The notes: a model not told the origin generated them from the sequence alone. Shown: positions 35,475-45,500, counted from the first letter of the stretch. The stretch: 64,000 nucleotides of DNA from Thermoleophilaceae bacterium (GCA_030446485.1 JAUJNF010000002.1:1-64000); one strand, 5' to 3'. Numbers and translations: made by a program.

Positions 35475-35867
35475 ATGACCCTCCTGCGACGGCTCGACCC
35501 ATGGCTGCCGCCGTTGCTCCTGATGGCGGGCATCTACTACCTGTCCGACCAGCCCGGGCTGTCGTCGGGGCTGGGCCTAATCGACACGATCGGCCGCAAG
35601 TTCGTGCACGCACTCGAGTACGCGCTGCTCTGCGCCCTCTGGTGGCGGGCGCTGCGCACGCGCATGGCCCCCGGTCCGGCGCTCATGGCGGCTGTCGGCG
35701 TGAGCATCGCCTACGCCGCCACCGACGAGTACCACCAGACCTTTGTAGAGGGCCGCGACGGCCTGGTGCTCGACGTGGTGATCGACGCTCTGGCGGCCAC
35801 GGCCGCGGCCGCGTGGATCAGGAGCAGCACCACGCGTCGGGCCGCCGCCACCGCGGGAAACACGTAG
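35475..35867 (+). CDS. VanZ-like membrane protein
   Basis: The 130-residue protein has four hydrophobic helices and VanZ motifs: IYYLSDQPGLSSGLG after helix 1, GRKFVHALEYALLCALWWRAL, IAYAATDEYHQTFVEGRDGLVLDVVIDALAATAAAAW. The conserved D-E-x-H-Q and D-x-x-x-D residues are intact. VanZ relatives have an unclear role; in VanA-type clusters VanZ contributes to teicoplanin resistance. Nothing about the neighbours suggests resistance. It is divergent from the CymR-like gene and may be controlled with it. Confidence 0.85.
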   Translation: MTLLRRLDPWLPPLLLMAGIYYLSDQPGLSSGLGLIDTIGRKFVHALEYALLCALWWRALRTRMAPGPALMAAVGVSIAYAATDEYHQTFVEGRDGLVLDVVIDALAATAAAAWIRSSTTRRAAATAGNT

Positions 35868-35880
35868 TAGAAAGACGGGG

Positions 35881-36095
35881 CACGGACACGGGCTTCCCTC
35901 GAGCGACGCCCAGTTCGACTTCAACGAGCGCGCCGCCAGCGCGCCCTCTCGCGCCTCGCCCACCGGCTGCGCGGGGAGCCACGCGACTTCGAGCTGATCC
36001 TGCCGTTCGAGGAGGTCGTGGACGCCCTCGGTCGGCACCTCCGCGCGGTGCGGCGCGTACTTCCACGAGGTGCGATAGATTTCTGCCACTTCTAG
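35881..36095 (+). pseudogene. Remnant of a ParB-like nuclease/partitioning-family gene
   Basis: In one frame SSDAQFDFNERA is followed, after a frameshift at about 35930, by RQRALSRLAHRLRGEPRDFELILPFEEVVDALG, the N-terminal part of a small ParB-like family (D-F-x-F-N-E-R-A-x-R-R, L-A-x-R-L-R-x-E-P-x-D, I-L-P-F-E-E-V-V-x-A-L-G) followed normally by a ParB core. Here the core is missing: the frame runs to a stop at 36093. This explains most of the 282-base gap between the VanZ-like gene and the LVIVD gene. The family identification is from memory. Confidence 0.45.
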
Positions 36096-36149
36096 GGGCA
36101 GACCGCCAGCGTCTGGCGCGTCCCACATTCGAGTCGGGGGGTTCGGGCA

Positions 36150-38591
36150 GTGCGAGATCGAGTCGGCATCGTCATCCGCCGGGCCGTCGGGCCGGCCGTC
36201 CTCGTGGTCGCCCTCGTGGCGCCGGGCGCCGCCGTGGCGGGTCACGGCCTGGCCCTTGACCACGCCGTCCCGTTCGTTGCCGGCCAGCAGGCGCCGATGA
36301 CGGCCCAGTCGGGCGGAGAGGGCGCACGGTGGGAGTTCATCAGGAGCATTCCCACCGGCAATCCCCACACCGACCTCGACTTCTTCACCCGCGGCGGCAA
36401 CACGTTCGCCTCGGTCGGCACGCTCGGCATCGGCCCAAACGCCGGCGGTCAGACCATCGTGCAGCTCACCGACGGTGAGACCGTGAACCCGCGCGTGGTG
36501 TCCAGCCACCCGTCCGCCGGGTGCACGAGCAACCCGGGCGCGGCCCTGGGCCTGCAGCACGACGTCGAAGCCACTCCCAAGGGCGGCGCCATCCTGAACG
36601 CCGACGTGCTCGCGGCAGTACCCGAAGAGGCGCAGCTCATCGTCGACGCGACCGACGCCGGCGGCCGGTGTCACGACCAGGGGACCGCGCTCGGTGTCAC
36701 CCAAGCGCCGCGCGGCGGCCTCGAGCTGATCGACGTGACCGATCCGAAGAAGCCGGAGGTCATCGGGCTCACGAGCCACAGCGGCGAGGCCCACACGGTG
36801 AACATCGATCCCAAGCGGCCCCACATCGCCTACGTGATCTCGTCCGACAGCGTTCCGGTGACCGCCGAGGGCAAGCGCACCAACGAGGATGAGACGAGGA
36901 GGAACCAAGTGGGCGTGGAGGAGCCCAACCCGATCCGTTTCAACCTCGACGGGTTCGAGGTCGTCGACATGTCCTCGTGCATGAACTTCCCGCCGGGCAC
37001 CACTCGCGATCAAAAGCGCGACGCGTGCCGGCCGCAGGTCTTCCGCTACCGCTACCCGAGCGCCGACATCGCCCTGGGGCACACGAACAAGGCGAACATC
37101 TTCGGCTGCCACGAGTCGGAGATCTACCCCGACGACCGCCTGACCTGCGGCAGCGGCGGAGCGGCGATCATCTTCGACATGAAGGGTGCCTTCGACGACG
37201 CCGGCACGCCCGCGAACTTCCGTGACGACAAGCTGCGCGGCACGCCGCTCACCTGCCGCCTGCGCGACAGCTCGTCGGCAGCGCCGTTCCGCACCGGCGC
37301 GAAGGTGACCGACTGCGTGACCGGAGACCTCGGCATGGGGATGTCCGATCCCGACTTCAACGCGATCCCGGACTGGATCAAGCAGGGCTCGCCGTCGCTG
37401 GCGGGCGTGCAGTACGTTGGCAGCGCCTTCCACGCCGGACGGGAGAGCACCTCGGGGGCGGCAAACCCCAGGTTCCCCTCGACCGAGGACGTCGACTTCA
37501 ACCACGAGTCCGAGCTCACGGCGTCGGGCAACTTCCTGATCGCCTCCGACGAGCGCGGCGGCGGGGTCGTGCCTCCGGGCGCGGCTTGCGGGGGGAGCCC
37601 CGGACAGCCCGGGGATCTCACCCAGGGCAACGGCGGCCTGCACGCCTACGCGGTGGACCGCTTCCTGAACCGCCGGCCGGCCGACGCCAACGACGCCTTC
37701 AGCACCTATGCCCGCACCAGCCAGGGCAACAAGGCCATCTTCCGCGCGCCGATCCGCACGCAGCCCCAGGAGACGCTGTGCACGGTGCACGTCTTCCAGC
37801 AGGTCCCCGGCCAGAACCGCATCTTCATGGGCTACTACTCGCAGGGCACGCGGGTGGTGGACTTCGTCGAGAACGAGGATGGCACGGTCGACTTCCGCGA
37901 GGCGGGCTTCTTCATACCGTCGCAGGCGGACGAATGGGTCTCGCACGTGTTCAAGGTCCAGCGCAACGACGACGGCACGTTCACGTACTTCGGCACCGCC
38001 GGCGACTTCAGCCTGGGCACCGCCGGCCGCAACGCGATCGAGATCTACAAGGTCACGCTGCCGCCGCCGCCGTCCCCGCGCGGGCGTCTGGCGGGCACCG
38101 GAGCGGGCTTCGCGCCGGTCGTGCCCACGACGCCGCCGCGGCCCACGGGCGGGCTGAGCTGCATACCGGCCAAGGCGAAGCTGACCCGCCTCGGCCTCGG
38201 CCCGTTCCGGACCGGCGCCACCCGGCAGGCCACGCTCGACCGGACGACCCTGCGCGTACGCCAGGCCCGCGGGCCGGACCTGCGCTACTGCGTGCAGGGC
38301 GGAGGGCGGATCGACATCGGCGTACGGAAGGGCCGGGTCGTCTTCATCTCATCCACGGCCCCGAAGCGCCGCGGGCGCAAGGGCGTCGGTAAGGGCTCCT
38401 CGATCCGCGACGTCCAGCGGGCCTACGGGAAGCTGCGCCGGGTGGCCCCCGGCCTGTTCGCCGGAGGACGCTCGAAGAAGATCGCGTTCGGGATCAAGCG
38501 CGGAAGAGTGCGCTACGTGGCGGTGCTCGACCAGTCGCTGCTGAGCAACCGGAAGGCCCTGCGACAGCAGATCAAGCGGGCGGGGCTGTAA
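36150..38591 (+). CDS. Large secreted LVIVD-type beta-propeller protein
   Basis: The 813-residue protein starts at GTG with a signal peptide (AVGPAVLVVALVAPGAAVA) and then a long extracellular region: FTRGGNTFASVGTLGIGPNAGGQTIVQL, LELIDVTDPKKPEVIGL (LVIVD-style repeat), AHTVNIDPKRPHIAYVIS, FEVVDMSSCMNFP. Cys residues are frequent (likely disulfides). A C-terminal Lys/Arg-rich domain (about 670-813) resembles IDIGVRKGRVVFIS-type secreted modules. Function is unknown, perhaps a choline-binding-like or matrix adhesion protein of the cell surface. Confidence 0.8.
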   Translation: MRDRVGIVIRRAVGPAVLVVALVAPGAAVAGHGLALDHAVPFVAGQQAPMTAQSGGEGARWEFIRSIPTGNPHTDLDFFTRGGNTFASVGTLGIGPNAGGQTIVQLTDGETVNPRVVSSHPSAGCTSNPGAALGLQHDVEATPKGGAILNADVLAAVPEEAQLIVDATDAGGRCHDQGTALGVTQAPRGGLELIDVTDPKKPEVIGLTSHSGEAHTVNIDPKRPHIAYVISSDSVPVTAEGKRTNEDETRRNQVGVEEPNPIRFNLDGFEVVDMSSCMNFPPGTTRDQKRDACRPQVFRYRYPSADIALGHTNKANIFGCHESEIYPDDRLTCGSGGAAIIFDMKGAFDDAGTPANFRDDKLRGTPLTCRLRDSSSAAPFRTGAKVTDCVTGDLGMGMSDPDFNAIPDWIKQGSPSLAGVQYVGSAFHAGRESTSGAANPRFPSTEDVDFNHESELTASGNFLIASDERGGGVVPPGAACGGSPGQPGDLTQGNGGLHAYAVDRFLNRRPADANDAFSTYARTSQGNKAIFRAPIRTQPQETLCTVHVFQQVPGQNRIFMGYYSQGTRVVDFVENEDGTVDFREAGFFIPSQADEWVSHVFKVQRNDDGTFTYFGTAGDFSLGTAGRNAIEIYKVTLPPPPSPRGRLAGTGAGFAPVVPTTPPRPTGGLSCIPAKAKLTRLGLGPFRTGATRQATLDRTTLRVRQARGPDLRYCVQGGGRIDIGVRKGRVVFISSTAPKRRGRKGVGKGSSIRDVQRAYGKLRRVAPGLFAGGRSKKIAFGIKRGRVRYVAVLDQSLLSNRKALRQQIKRAGL

Positions 38592-38633
38592 GGAGGCGGC
38601 GAAAGCCAAGCCAGACGGGGAAGCAGGGACCGA

Positions 38634-38650
38634 CGCGTGCTCCGCACGCG
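38634..38650. terminator. Hairpin between convergent genes
   Basis: CGCGTGC / GCACGCG (38634-38640 and 38644-38650) form a 7-bp stem with a 3-base loop between the stop of the LVIVD gene (38591) and the stop of the HDOD gene (38716). There is no U-tract, so termination efficiency is uncertain. Confidence 0.45.
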
Positions 38651-38715
38651 AGCGACCGATGACCCGGTATGGCGCCGGCTTGCACCCCGTCGGGGCAGAG
38701 CCAGCCGCCGGCCGG

Positions 38716-39786
38716 CTACAGCCAGCCGCGTTCGGTGGCGAGAAGAACAGCCTGGGCGCGGTCCAGCGCGCCCAGCTTGCCGTAGGTGTTGTGCAGATGG
38801 GTGCGCACGGTGCTGGTCGACAGGTTGAGCTCGCTGGCGATCTGCTTGTAGACCTTCCCCTCGGCTAGGCGTCGCAGCACGTCGATCTCGCGTCCAGAGA
38901 GAGGGCACGGCTCCACCTGCCGGCGCGCTCCGGACGTCGGGTAGGGCAGTTCGTACATCACGGTCCGAAGGGAGTCGGGACCGAGGCCGATCGCTCGCGC
39001 CGCCTTGAGCAGCTGACCCGGATCCACCGGCTGATCCTGTACGTAGTGCGCAAGCATGTCGGCCAGGCGGACGATCGCCGTCTCGCCTTCGGCCTCCTCG
39101 GCGTGGTGGCGCTCGATCACCGAGGCCAGTCGGTTGGGAAGACCCCAGCGCCGCGCCAGCACACCGCCCACAAGGGCGTGGTCGACGCCGAGCTCGCGGC
39201 GCTCGCGGTGGATGCGGGCCTCCGGCGTCTTGGCCTCACTGAGCACCTGGCCGGGATAGCCCGGGTAGGCGTGCACCAGCACGAGCTTGCCGACGTCGTG
39301 CAGGAGAGCGGAGACGAACAGCTCGTCGCGGTCGTCGTAGCCCACTTCCCGCGCCAGCCGCTCGGCCGCCCGCTGGGTGGCCACGGCGTGGAGGCGAAAG
39401 CGTTCCGGCGCGCCGTCCCAGCCCGGGGTGCGCTCGAAGAAGTCGAAGACGGCGGTGCGGCTGGCGAGGGCCTCCACGCCCTGAGGCGTGAGCAGCTCGA
39501 CGGCGCGCGGCACGCTCACGATGCGGCCCTTCTTTGGCGACTCGATCCGGTTGGCGATCCGCAGGACGGCGATGGCCAGGGCCACGTCCGACTCGACCGC
39601 GGCCACCACGTCGCCCGCCGAGTGCCGCTCCTCGCGAACCAACCGCAGGAGCCGATTGCGAGACTCCGCCAGCGCCGGGAAGGCTTCCAGGGCCTCGAAG
39701 GCGGCAGTCAGACGCCTGCCGTGGCCCTCGTTATGGCGCCCGTTCGTGGGCGATGTGGCCGCTGGCGGCCTGATAGCTGCTTCCAA
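38716..39786 (-). CDS. HDOD/HD signalling domain fused to a LuxR-type DNA-binding domain
   Basis: The 356-residue protein has an HDOD-like helical domain (about residues 25-275; AFPALAESRNRLLRLVREER, ESDVALAIAVLRIANRIE, HD dyad in ALLHDVGKLVLVHAYPG, LGVDHALVGGVLARRWGLP, IERHHAEEAEGETAIVRLADMLAHYV) and a C-terminal LuxR/FixJ HTH (CPLSGREIDVLRRLAEGKVYKQIASELNLSTSTVRTHLHNTYGKLGALDRAQAVLLA). The fusion implies a transcription factor that is regulated by an HDOD signal input. The start at TTG 39786 is poorly supported. It lies downstream of gltX on the same strand, 87 bases after that stop. Confidence 0.82.
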   Translation of the reverse strand: MEAAIRPPAATSPTNGRHNEGHGRRLTAAFEALEAFPALAESRNRLLRLVREERHSAGDVVAAVESDVALAIAVLRIANRIESPKKGRIVSVPRAVELLTPQGVEALASRTAVFDFFERTPGWDGAPERFRLHAVATQRAAERLAREVGYDDRDELFVSALLHDVGKLVLVHAYPGYPGQVLSEAKTPEARIHRERRELGVDHALVGGVLARRWGLPNRLASVIERHHAEEAEGETAIVRLADMLAHYVQDQPVDPGQLLKAARAIGLGPDSLRTVMYELPYPTSGARRQVEPCPLSGREIDVLRRLAEGKVYKQIASELNLSTSTVRTHLHNTYGKLGALDRAQAVLLATERGWL

Positions 39787-39873
39787 GTCGGTCGGGCTCT
39801 CCTTGCCGCAACGCCGCGTGGGCGTATCAGCCTCAAAGGTTGATCTGCGGCTTTACATCGGCAGGGCGGGCTC

Positions 39874-41169
39874 TCAGGTTGAGCCGCCGGCCGTCCGGAG
39901 GCGCTCGAGGGCGGCGTCGATCCGGCCCAGCGACTCATCCCGGCCGAGCACCGTGAGCGACTCGAAGATCCCCGGAGAGATCGTTCGCCCGCTGACCGCG
40001 ACGCGGATCGGCTGGAACACGGCCTTGGGCTTGACGTCGAGCGCCTCGACCACCCCGCGGAGGGCCGCCTCCAGGCCCGCCTCCTCAAAGCGGTCGAGCC
40101 TGGCGAGCGCCTCGCGCGAGCGGCCGAGCGCCTCCGACGCGCCGTCGCCCATCACCTTGGCCCACGCGACGTCGTCGGTGGCCTGCGGCTCGACGAGGAA
40201 CGCGGCCAGCGGCCAGAAGTCGGCGAGTGTCTGCATCTTCTCCTGCGCGATGGCCACAGCCGGCTCGGGTATGTCGTCGCGGCCGAGGAAGCGCCGCAGG
40301 CGCTCGGTCAGCTCGGCGGGGGCGAGCTCTCGCACGTAGCGGCCGTTCATCCAGCGGAGCTTCACCTCATCGAACACCGCTGGGGACCGCGACACGCGCT
40401 CGAGCGAGAAGCGCTCGATCAACTCGCGGGTGGTGAAGAACGTGGTGGTGGCGTCCGCGCCCCAGCCGAGCAGGGCCACGTAGTTGCGCACGGCCTCCGG
40501 GAGGTAGCCGCGCTCGCGGAGCTCTTGGACCGAGGCTGCCCCGTGCCGCTTGGACAGCTTCTTGCCGTCGGGCCCGTGGAGGAGCGGCAGGTGGGCGTAG
40601 GTGGGCGGTGCCGCGCCGAGCGCCTTGAACACGAGCGCCTGGCGCGGCGTGTTCGACAGGTGGTCGTCCCCGCGCACCACGTGGGTCACGCCCATGTCCC
40701 GGTCGTCGACGGCGACGGCCAGGTTGTAGAGCGGGCTGCCGTCCGAGCGGGCGATCACGAAGTCGTCGATGTCGGCGTGCTGGAAGGTGATCTCGCCCCG
40801 TATGGCGTCGCTCACCGTCGTCGCGCCCTCGTCGGGGACCCGCAGGCGCACGGCCCCCTCGTCGGGGTAGGCGTGCCCCTCCGCGACCATGCGGGCTATC
40901 TCCTCACGGTGCCGGCTCCCGCGCTCGGCCTGCGACAGGGGGCCCTCGTCCCAGTCGAGCTCCAGCCAAGTCAGGGCGTCGAGGATCTGCTCGACGTTCT
41001 CGGGCGTCGAGCGCTCGCGGTCGGTGTCCTCGATGCGCAGGATGAGGATGCCGCCGGTCGAGCCCCGGGCCAGCAGCCAGTTGTACAGTGCCGTCCGCGC
41101 GCCGCCGATGTGCAGGGCGCCCGTCGGAGACGGAGCGAAGCGCAGCCTCATGGTCCCCGTGTCAGCCAC
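39874..41169 (-). CDS. gltX: Glutamyl-tRNA synthetase
   Basis: The 431-residue class I synthetase shows the HIGH-type motif in APSPTGALHIGGARTALYNW (about 12-31) and the KMSKS-type motif KKLSKRHGA (about 203-211). It ends with the anticodon-binding helices. With GatCAB in the same window, it is probably non-discriminating, charging both tRNA(Glu) and tRNA(Gln) (inference). GTG 41169 lies 6 bases after TAGCAT, so it should be leaderless; the same box overlaps the start codon of the divergent nfo gene. Confidence 0.95.
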   Translation of the reverse strand: MADTGTMRLRFAPSPTGALHIGGARTALYNWLLARGSTGGILILRIEDTDRERSTPENVEQILDALTWLELDWDEGPLSQAERGSRHREEIARMVAEGHAYPDEGAVRLRVPDEGATTVSDAIRGEITFQHADIDDFVIARSDGSPLYNLAVAVDDRDMGVTHVVRGDDHLSNTPRQALVFKALGAAPPTYAHLPLLHGPDGKKLSKRHGAASVQELRERGYLPEAVRNYVALLGWGADATTTFFTTRELIERFSLERVSRSPAVFDEVKLRWMNGRYVRELAPAELTERLRRFLGRDDIPEPAVAIAQEKMQTLADFWPLAAFLVEPQATDDVAWAKVMGDGASEALGRSREALARLDRFEEAGLEAALRGVVEALDVKPKAVFQPIRVAVSGRTISPGIFESLTVLGRDESLGRIDAALERLRTAGGST

Positions 41170-41175
41170 AAAGCG

Positions 41176-41181
41176 ATGCTA
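41176..41181 (-). promoter_or_regulatory. -10 box of gltX overlapping the nfo start codon
   Basis: ATGCTA at 41176-41181 is the first two codons of nfo and, read on the minus strand, is TAGCAT, which lies 6 bases before GTG 41169 of gltX. Only 6 bases separate the two start codons, so transcription of gltX must begin within, or next to, the nfo start codon. Confidence 0.5.
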
Positions 41182-42036
41182 GTTGGCGGCCATGTGTCGC
41201 CGGCCGGCGGCCTTCCGAAGGCGCTCGAGCGTGGGATCGAGCGCGGGTGCGACGCGATCCAGATCTTCAACCAGTCGCCGCGCGCCTGGCGGGCTCATCA
41301 GCATGCGGCCAAGGACGTGGAGGAGTTCCGCTCGGGTCTGGCCGAGGGGCCGATCAAGGTGGTGGTGATCCACGCCGTCTACCTCATCAACTGCGCCTCG
41401 AAGGAGCCGGAGGTACGCGCGAAGTCGGTGGCGGCACTCGTGCACGCCCTGCGCACCGGCGATGCCATCGGCGCCCACGGGGTGGTGCTGCACCCGGGGT
41501 CGGCGGTCGGCGAGCCGCTCGACGAGGCCCTCGAGCGGGTCGGCGAGGCCGTGCTCCACGCCCTCGCCGAGTCGGACAGCTGCCCCCTCCTCCTGGAGAA
41601 CACAGCCGGCGCGGGCGGCACGCTCGGCCGCTCCTTCGCGGAGCTTGCCGACCTGCTCGACCGCGCAGGGGGCGATCCACGCGTGGGCGTGTGCCTCGAC
41701 TGCTGCCACATGCTGGCGAGCGGCCTCGACATCCGCACCCCCGCCGGGCTCACCGAGGTGATCGACGACTTCGACCGTCAGGTGGGTCTTGACCGGCTCG
41801 GCTGCCTGCACGTGAACGACTCGGTGACGCCGCTCGGCTCCAACCGCGACCGCCACGCGAACCTGCCCGATGGCGAGCTGGGGCGAGAGGGGCTGGCGGC
41901 CTTTCTCTCCGAGCCGCGCTTCGAGGGGCTACCGGCGCTGCTCGAGGTGCCGGGACCAGACGGCAAGGGGGTCGACGCCGCGCAGATCGCGATGGCCAAG
42001 GAGCTCCGCCGTCAGGGTCTGGTCAGGCGCGGCTGA
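41176..42036 (+). CDS. nfo: Endonuclease IV (apurinic/apyrimidinic endonuclease)
   Basis: The 286-residue TIM-barrel repair enzyme binds three Zn ions. Visible: GGHVSPAGGLPKALERG, IQIFNQSPRAWRAHQ, VVVIHAVYLINCAS (His ligand), VLHPGSAVGE, LLLENTAGAGGTLG (Glu ligand), VCLDCCHMLASGLDI (Asp/His), LHVNDSVTPLGSNRDRHANLPDG (Asp-x-His) and PALLEVPG (Glu). The ATG is the first in-frame start before these motifs. It is divergent from gltX with 6 bases between starts. Confidence 0.95.
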   Translation: MLVGGHVSPAGGLPKALERGIERGCDAIQIFNQSPRAWRAHQHAAKDVEEFRSGLAEGPIKVVVIHAVYLINCASKEPEVRAKSVAALVHALRTGDAIGAHGVVLHPGSAVGEPLDEALERVGEAVLHALAESDSCPLLLENTAGAGGTLGRSFAELADLLDRAGGDPRVGVCLDCCHMLASGLDIRTPAGLTEVIDDFDRQVGLDRLGCLHVNDSVTPLGSNRDRHANLPDGELGREGLAAFLSEPRFEGLPALLEVPGPDGKGVDAAQIAMAKELRRQGLVRRG

Positions 42037-42050
42037 ATGGCCGCCGCGGC

Positions 42051-42443
42051 CTATAGCCGGTCGCGGATGTCGAAGGCCGGGTCCGCGTGCTCGTCGGGGA
42101 CGTCGAAGAAACCCGGGTTGACGCACCGGAAGGCCTCGCCGTCGCCTCCGTAGGCGCTTTCCACCGACACCCGGCACTGGGGTATCGGAGTACCCGTCAG
42201 CTTGACTCCTCCGTAGCCGTGCCGCGTGCGTTGCGCTTCCTCGAACACGCCGACATCGATCTCGACCTTGAAGATCTTGTTCAGACAGCCCATGAACCGC
42301 CGACCCGTGCTGTCGTCGTCGTACGAGTAGAGGAACCGGCACCCCGATTGGATGCACCCGGACGGGTGCAGTATGCGGTCGCAGAAGGAGCAGCACTCCC
42401 GGCACTCGTTCACGACCGGACGGGTCGGTGCGGCTTCGGGCAC
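42051..42443 (-). CDS. Cysteine-rich protein of unknown function
   Basis: The 130-residue protein from GTG 42443 carries an N-terminal C-x2-C-C-x2-C cluster followed by LHPSGCIQSGCRFLYSYDDDSTGRRFMGCLNKIFKVEIDVG and two more Cys later. The spacing suggests a metal-binding, perhaps zinc or Fe-S, module. GTG 42443 lies 6 bases after TAGACT (42455-42450), whereas the TTG at 42449 lies within the spacer. No family is recognised. Its 3' end comes within 15 bases of the nfo stop. Confidence 0.72.
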   Translation of the reverse strand: MPEAAPTRPVVNECRECCSFCDRILHPSGCIQSGCRFLYSYDDDSTGRRFMGCLNKIFKVEIDVGVFEEAQRTRHGYGGVKLTGTPIPQCRVSVESAYGGDGEAFRCVNPGFFDVPDEHADPAFDIRDRL

Positions 42444-42515
42444 CGGCAAAGTCTAGCCCTGGCGTGCGCCCGCGGACTTCCGCGAAGACGGACCCCGACC
42501 CGCCGCGGTGACGGC

Positions 42516-45500
42516 CTAGTCGCCGGCCAGCGCCGCCCCGGCGAGCGCCTCGAGATCCGCCCGGCAGGCCTTGCAGCCCGACACGCGGTAGCCGTCGCCC
42601 AACCGCAGCGTGCGATCGCCGATGCTGAGCACCAGATCGTGATCGCCGGGGAAGCTCGACACCACGTCCTTCAGCTCGTCGAGGAACGACTCGTCCACGC
42701 TTCCGTCGACCGTGACCGACAGCCGCCTGGCCACAGCCGGCACCGAGGCCTCTTCCCGCGCGCGCTCAACCTCCTCGGGCGTCGGCTCGAAGACCTCGAC
42801 CTCCTGTGCCACGAGCTTGGTCTCGCCCTGGTCCTTGTGGTCGACGCGCCCCCGGACGATCAGCACCCGGTCGGCGTCCACCTTGTCGGCGTTCTGTGCG
42901 TAGGCCGAGTTGAACACGAGCATCTCAACCTGTCCCTCCAGGTCGTCCAAGGTGGCGAACATCATCGGCTCGCCCTTCTTCGTGCGGATGCGCTTGCACT
43001 CCGCGATCACGCCCCCGACGGTGACCCACTCGCCATCCTTCTTGCGGTCGAGCTCGGCCAGGGAGCAGTCGACCCGCTTGCTGAGGGCCGCCCGGACCTC
43101 CTTGATCGGATGGCTCGAGAGGAAGAGGCCGAGCGTCTCCTTCTCCATGGCCGCGAGCTCCTTGCGGTCGTCCTCGAGCGCGGGCACCGGTTGAGCGGGC
43201 TGCGCGAACGGGCTCGAGGTACCGCCGCCGGGGCCGGGCGGCGAATCGAGATCGAAGATCGAGCCCTGGCCGAGCATGGCGTCCTGCTGGTCCTTCTGGC
43301 CTGCTGCCTGCGCCCGGGGCAGGATCTCGAGCATCCCGCGCCGGGTGGCGCCCGTGGAATCGAGCGCGCCGCACTTCACGAGCGACTCGATGGCCTTGCG
43401 GTTCACGGCCCGGCAGTCGACGCGGGCACACAGGTCCCAGATCGAGGTGAACGCTCCCCCCTCCTCGCGTGCGGCGATCACCGCGTCGACCGCCGCGGCG
43501 CCCACGTTCTTGACCGCGTCGAGCCCGAAGCGGATGTGGCCGCCGGTGACCACGAAGTCGTGGCCCGACTCGTTCACGTCGGGCGGCAGCACCTCGATGC
43601 CCATCTCCTCGCAGCGTGAGACGAAGAACGGCACCTTGTCCTTGGTCGACATGACCGAGGAGATGAGCGCGGCCATGTACTCGGCGGGGTGGTTGGCTTT
43701 CAGCCAGGCCGTGCGGTAGGAGATGGTGGCGTAGGCCGCCGCGTGGGCGCGATTGAAGGAGTAGTCCGCGGCAGCCTCGTTGACCGACCACAGCTCCTGC
43801 ACGGTCCGGTCGGCCGTGCCGGTGGCCCGCGCCCCCTCGAAGAAGCGGTCCTTCAGCGACGCCATCCGTGCCCGGTCCTTCTTGCCGATGGCCTTGCGCA
43901 GGTCGTCGGCCTCCGGGCCCGAGAAGCCGGCCACCTGCTTGGCGATCTGCATCGACTGCTCCTGGTAGAGGATCACCGAGTAGGTGGACGCGGTGATCGG
44001 CCGCAGGCGCTCGTCGAGGTAGGTCACACCCTCGGGGTTGCGCTTGTTGCGCGCGTAGGTGTCGATGTGGCGCATGGCCCCCGGGCGGTACAGGGCGACG
44101 AGCGCCACGAGGTCGTTGAAGGCCGTGGGCCTCACCTTCTTCAGCGCCTCGCGCATGCCCTCGGACTCGAACTGGAAGACGCCCACCGAGTCGCCGCGGG
44201 CGAGCATCGCGTAGGTGGCCTCGTCGTCGATCGGCAGGGTGGCCATGTCGGTGCGCTCCCCGGTCGAGCGCTCGATGATGTCGAGCGCCGACTCGATCAC
44301 GTCGAGGTTGCGCAGGCCCAGGAAGTCCATCTTGAGCAGGCCGATGTCCTCGATCGGCTTCATCGAGTACTGGGTGACCGTGCGGTACGCCCGGCCACCG
44401 TCCTCGTCGATCTGGCCGCGGTCCTCCGCGAGCTGCAGCGGAACGATGTCGGTGAGCGGCCGGTCGGCGATCACCACGGCGGCGGCGTGGATCGACGCGT
44501 TGCGGACTATGCCCTCGAGCCCGCGCGCGACGTCGATGATCTGCTTGGCCTGGGGCTCGGCGTTGTAGGCCGCGGCCAGCTCCTCCCCGGGCTTCAGGCA
44601 GTCCTCGAACGACGGCGGGCGCCCCATGATCGGGTCGGGAATGAGCTTGGCCAGGCGATCGCCGGTGCCGTAGTCGAGGCCGAGCACGCGAGCGGCGTCG
44701 CGCGTGGCGGCGCGCGGGAACATGCGGCCGAAGGTGACGATCTGGGCCACCGACTCCTGGCCGTACTTGTCGGCGACGTAGCGGATCACGCGGTCGCGCC
44801 CCTTCACCGAGAAATCGATGTCGATGTCCGGCATCGACACGCGCTCGGCGTTCAGGAAGCGCTCGAACAGCAACTCGTGGGCAAGCGGATCGACGTCGGT
44901 GATCTGCAGCGAGTAGGCGACGATCGACCCGGCGGCCGACCCACGGCCCGGTCCCACCGCGATGCCGCTGTCCTTGGCGTACTTGACGAAGTCCCAGACG
45001 ATCAGGAAGTAGGCGTCGAAGCCCATTCGCCCGATCACCCCGAGCTCCATCTCCAGCCGTTCGACCGCGGCGGCCGGAGGCGGGTCGCCGTAGCGGGCGC
45101 GCAGCCCCTTCTCGGCCATGCGGCGCAGGTAGGCATCCTCGGCCTCCCCCTCGGGCGTCGGATAGCTCGGGATCAGCATCTTGCCGAGCTCGAGCTCGAC
45201 ATTGCAGCGCTCGGCGATCTCCACGCTCGTGGGCACGGCCTCGGGCCACGGCGCGAAGGCCTCCGCCATCGCCTCCGAGTCCTTGAGGTAGAACTCGTTG
45301 GTGTCGAAGGACAGCTTCGGGTCGGCGAGCGTCGACTTGGTCTGGACGCACAGCAGCGCCTGGTGGTGGTCGAAGTCCTCACGCCTCAGGTAGTGCACGT
45401 CGGCCGTGCCCACCACCGGCCGCCCCACCTCCCCCGCGATGCGCGCGATGCCCTCGTTCACCTTGTCCTGCTCGGACAGGCCGTTGCGCTGGAGCTCGAA

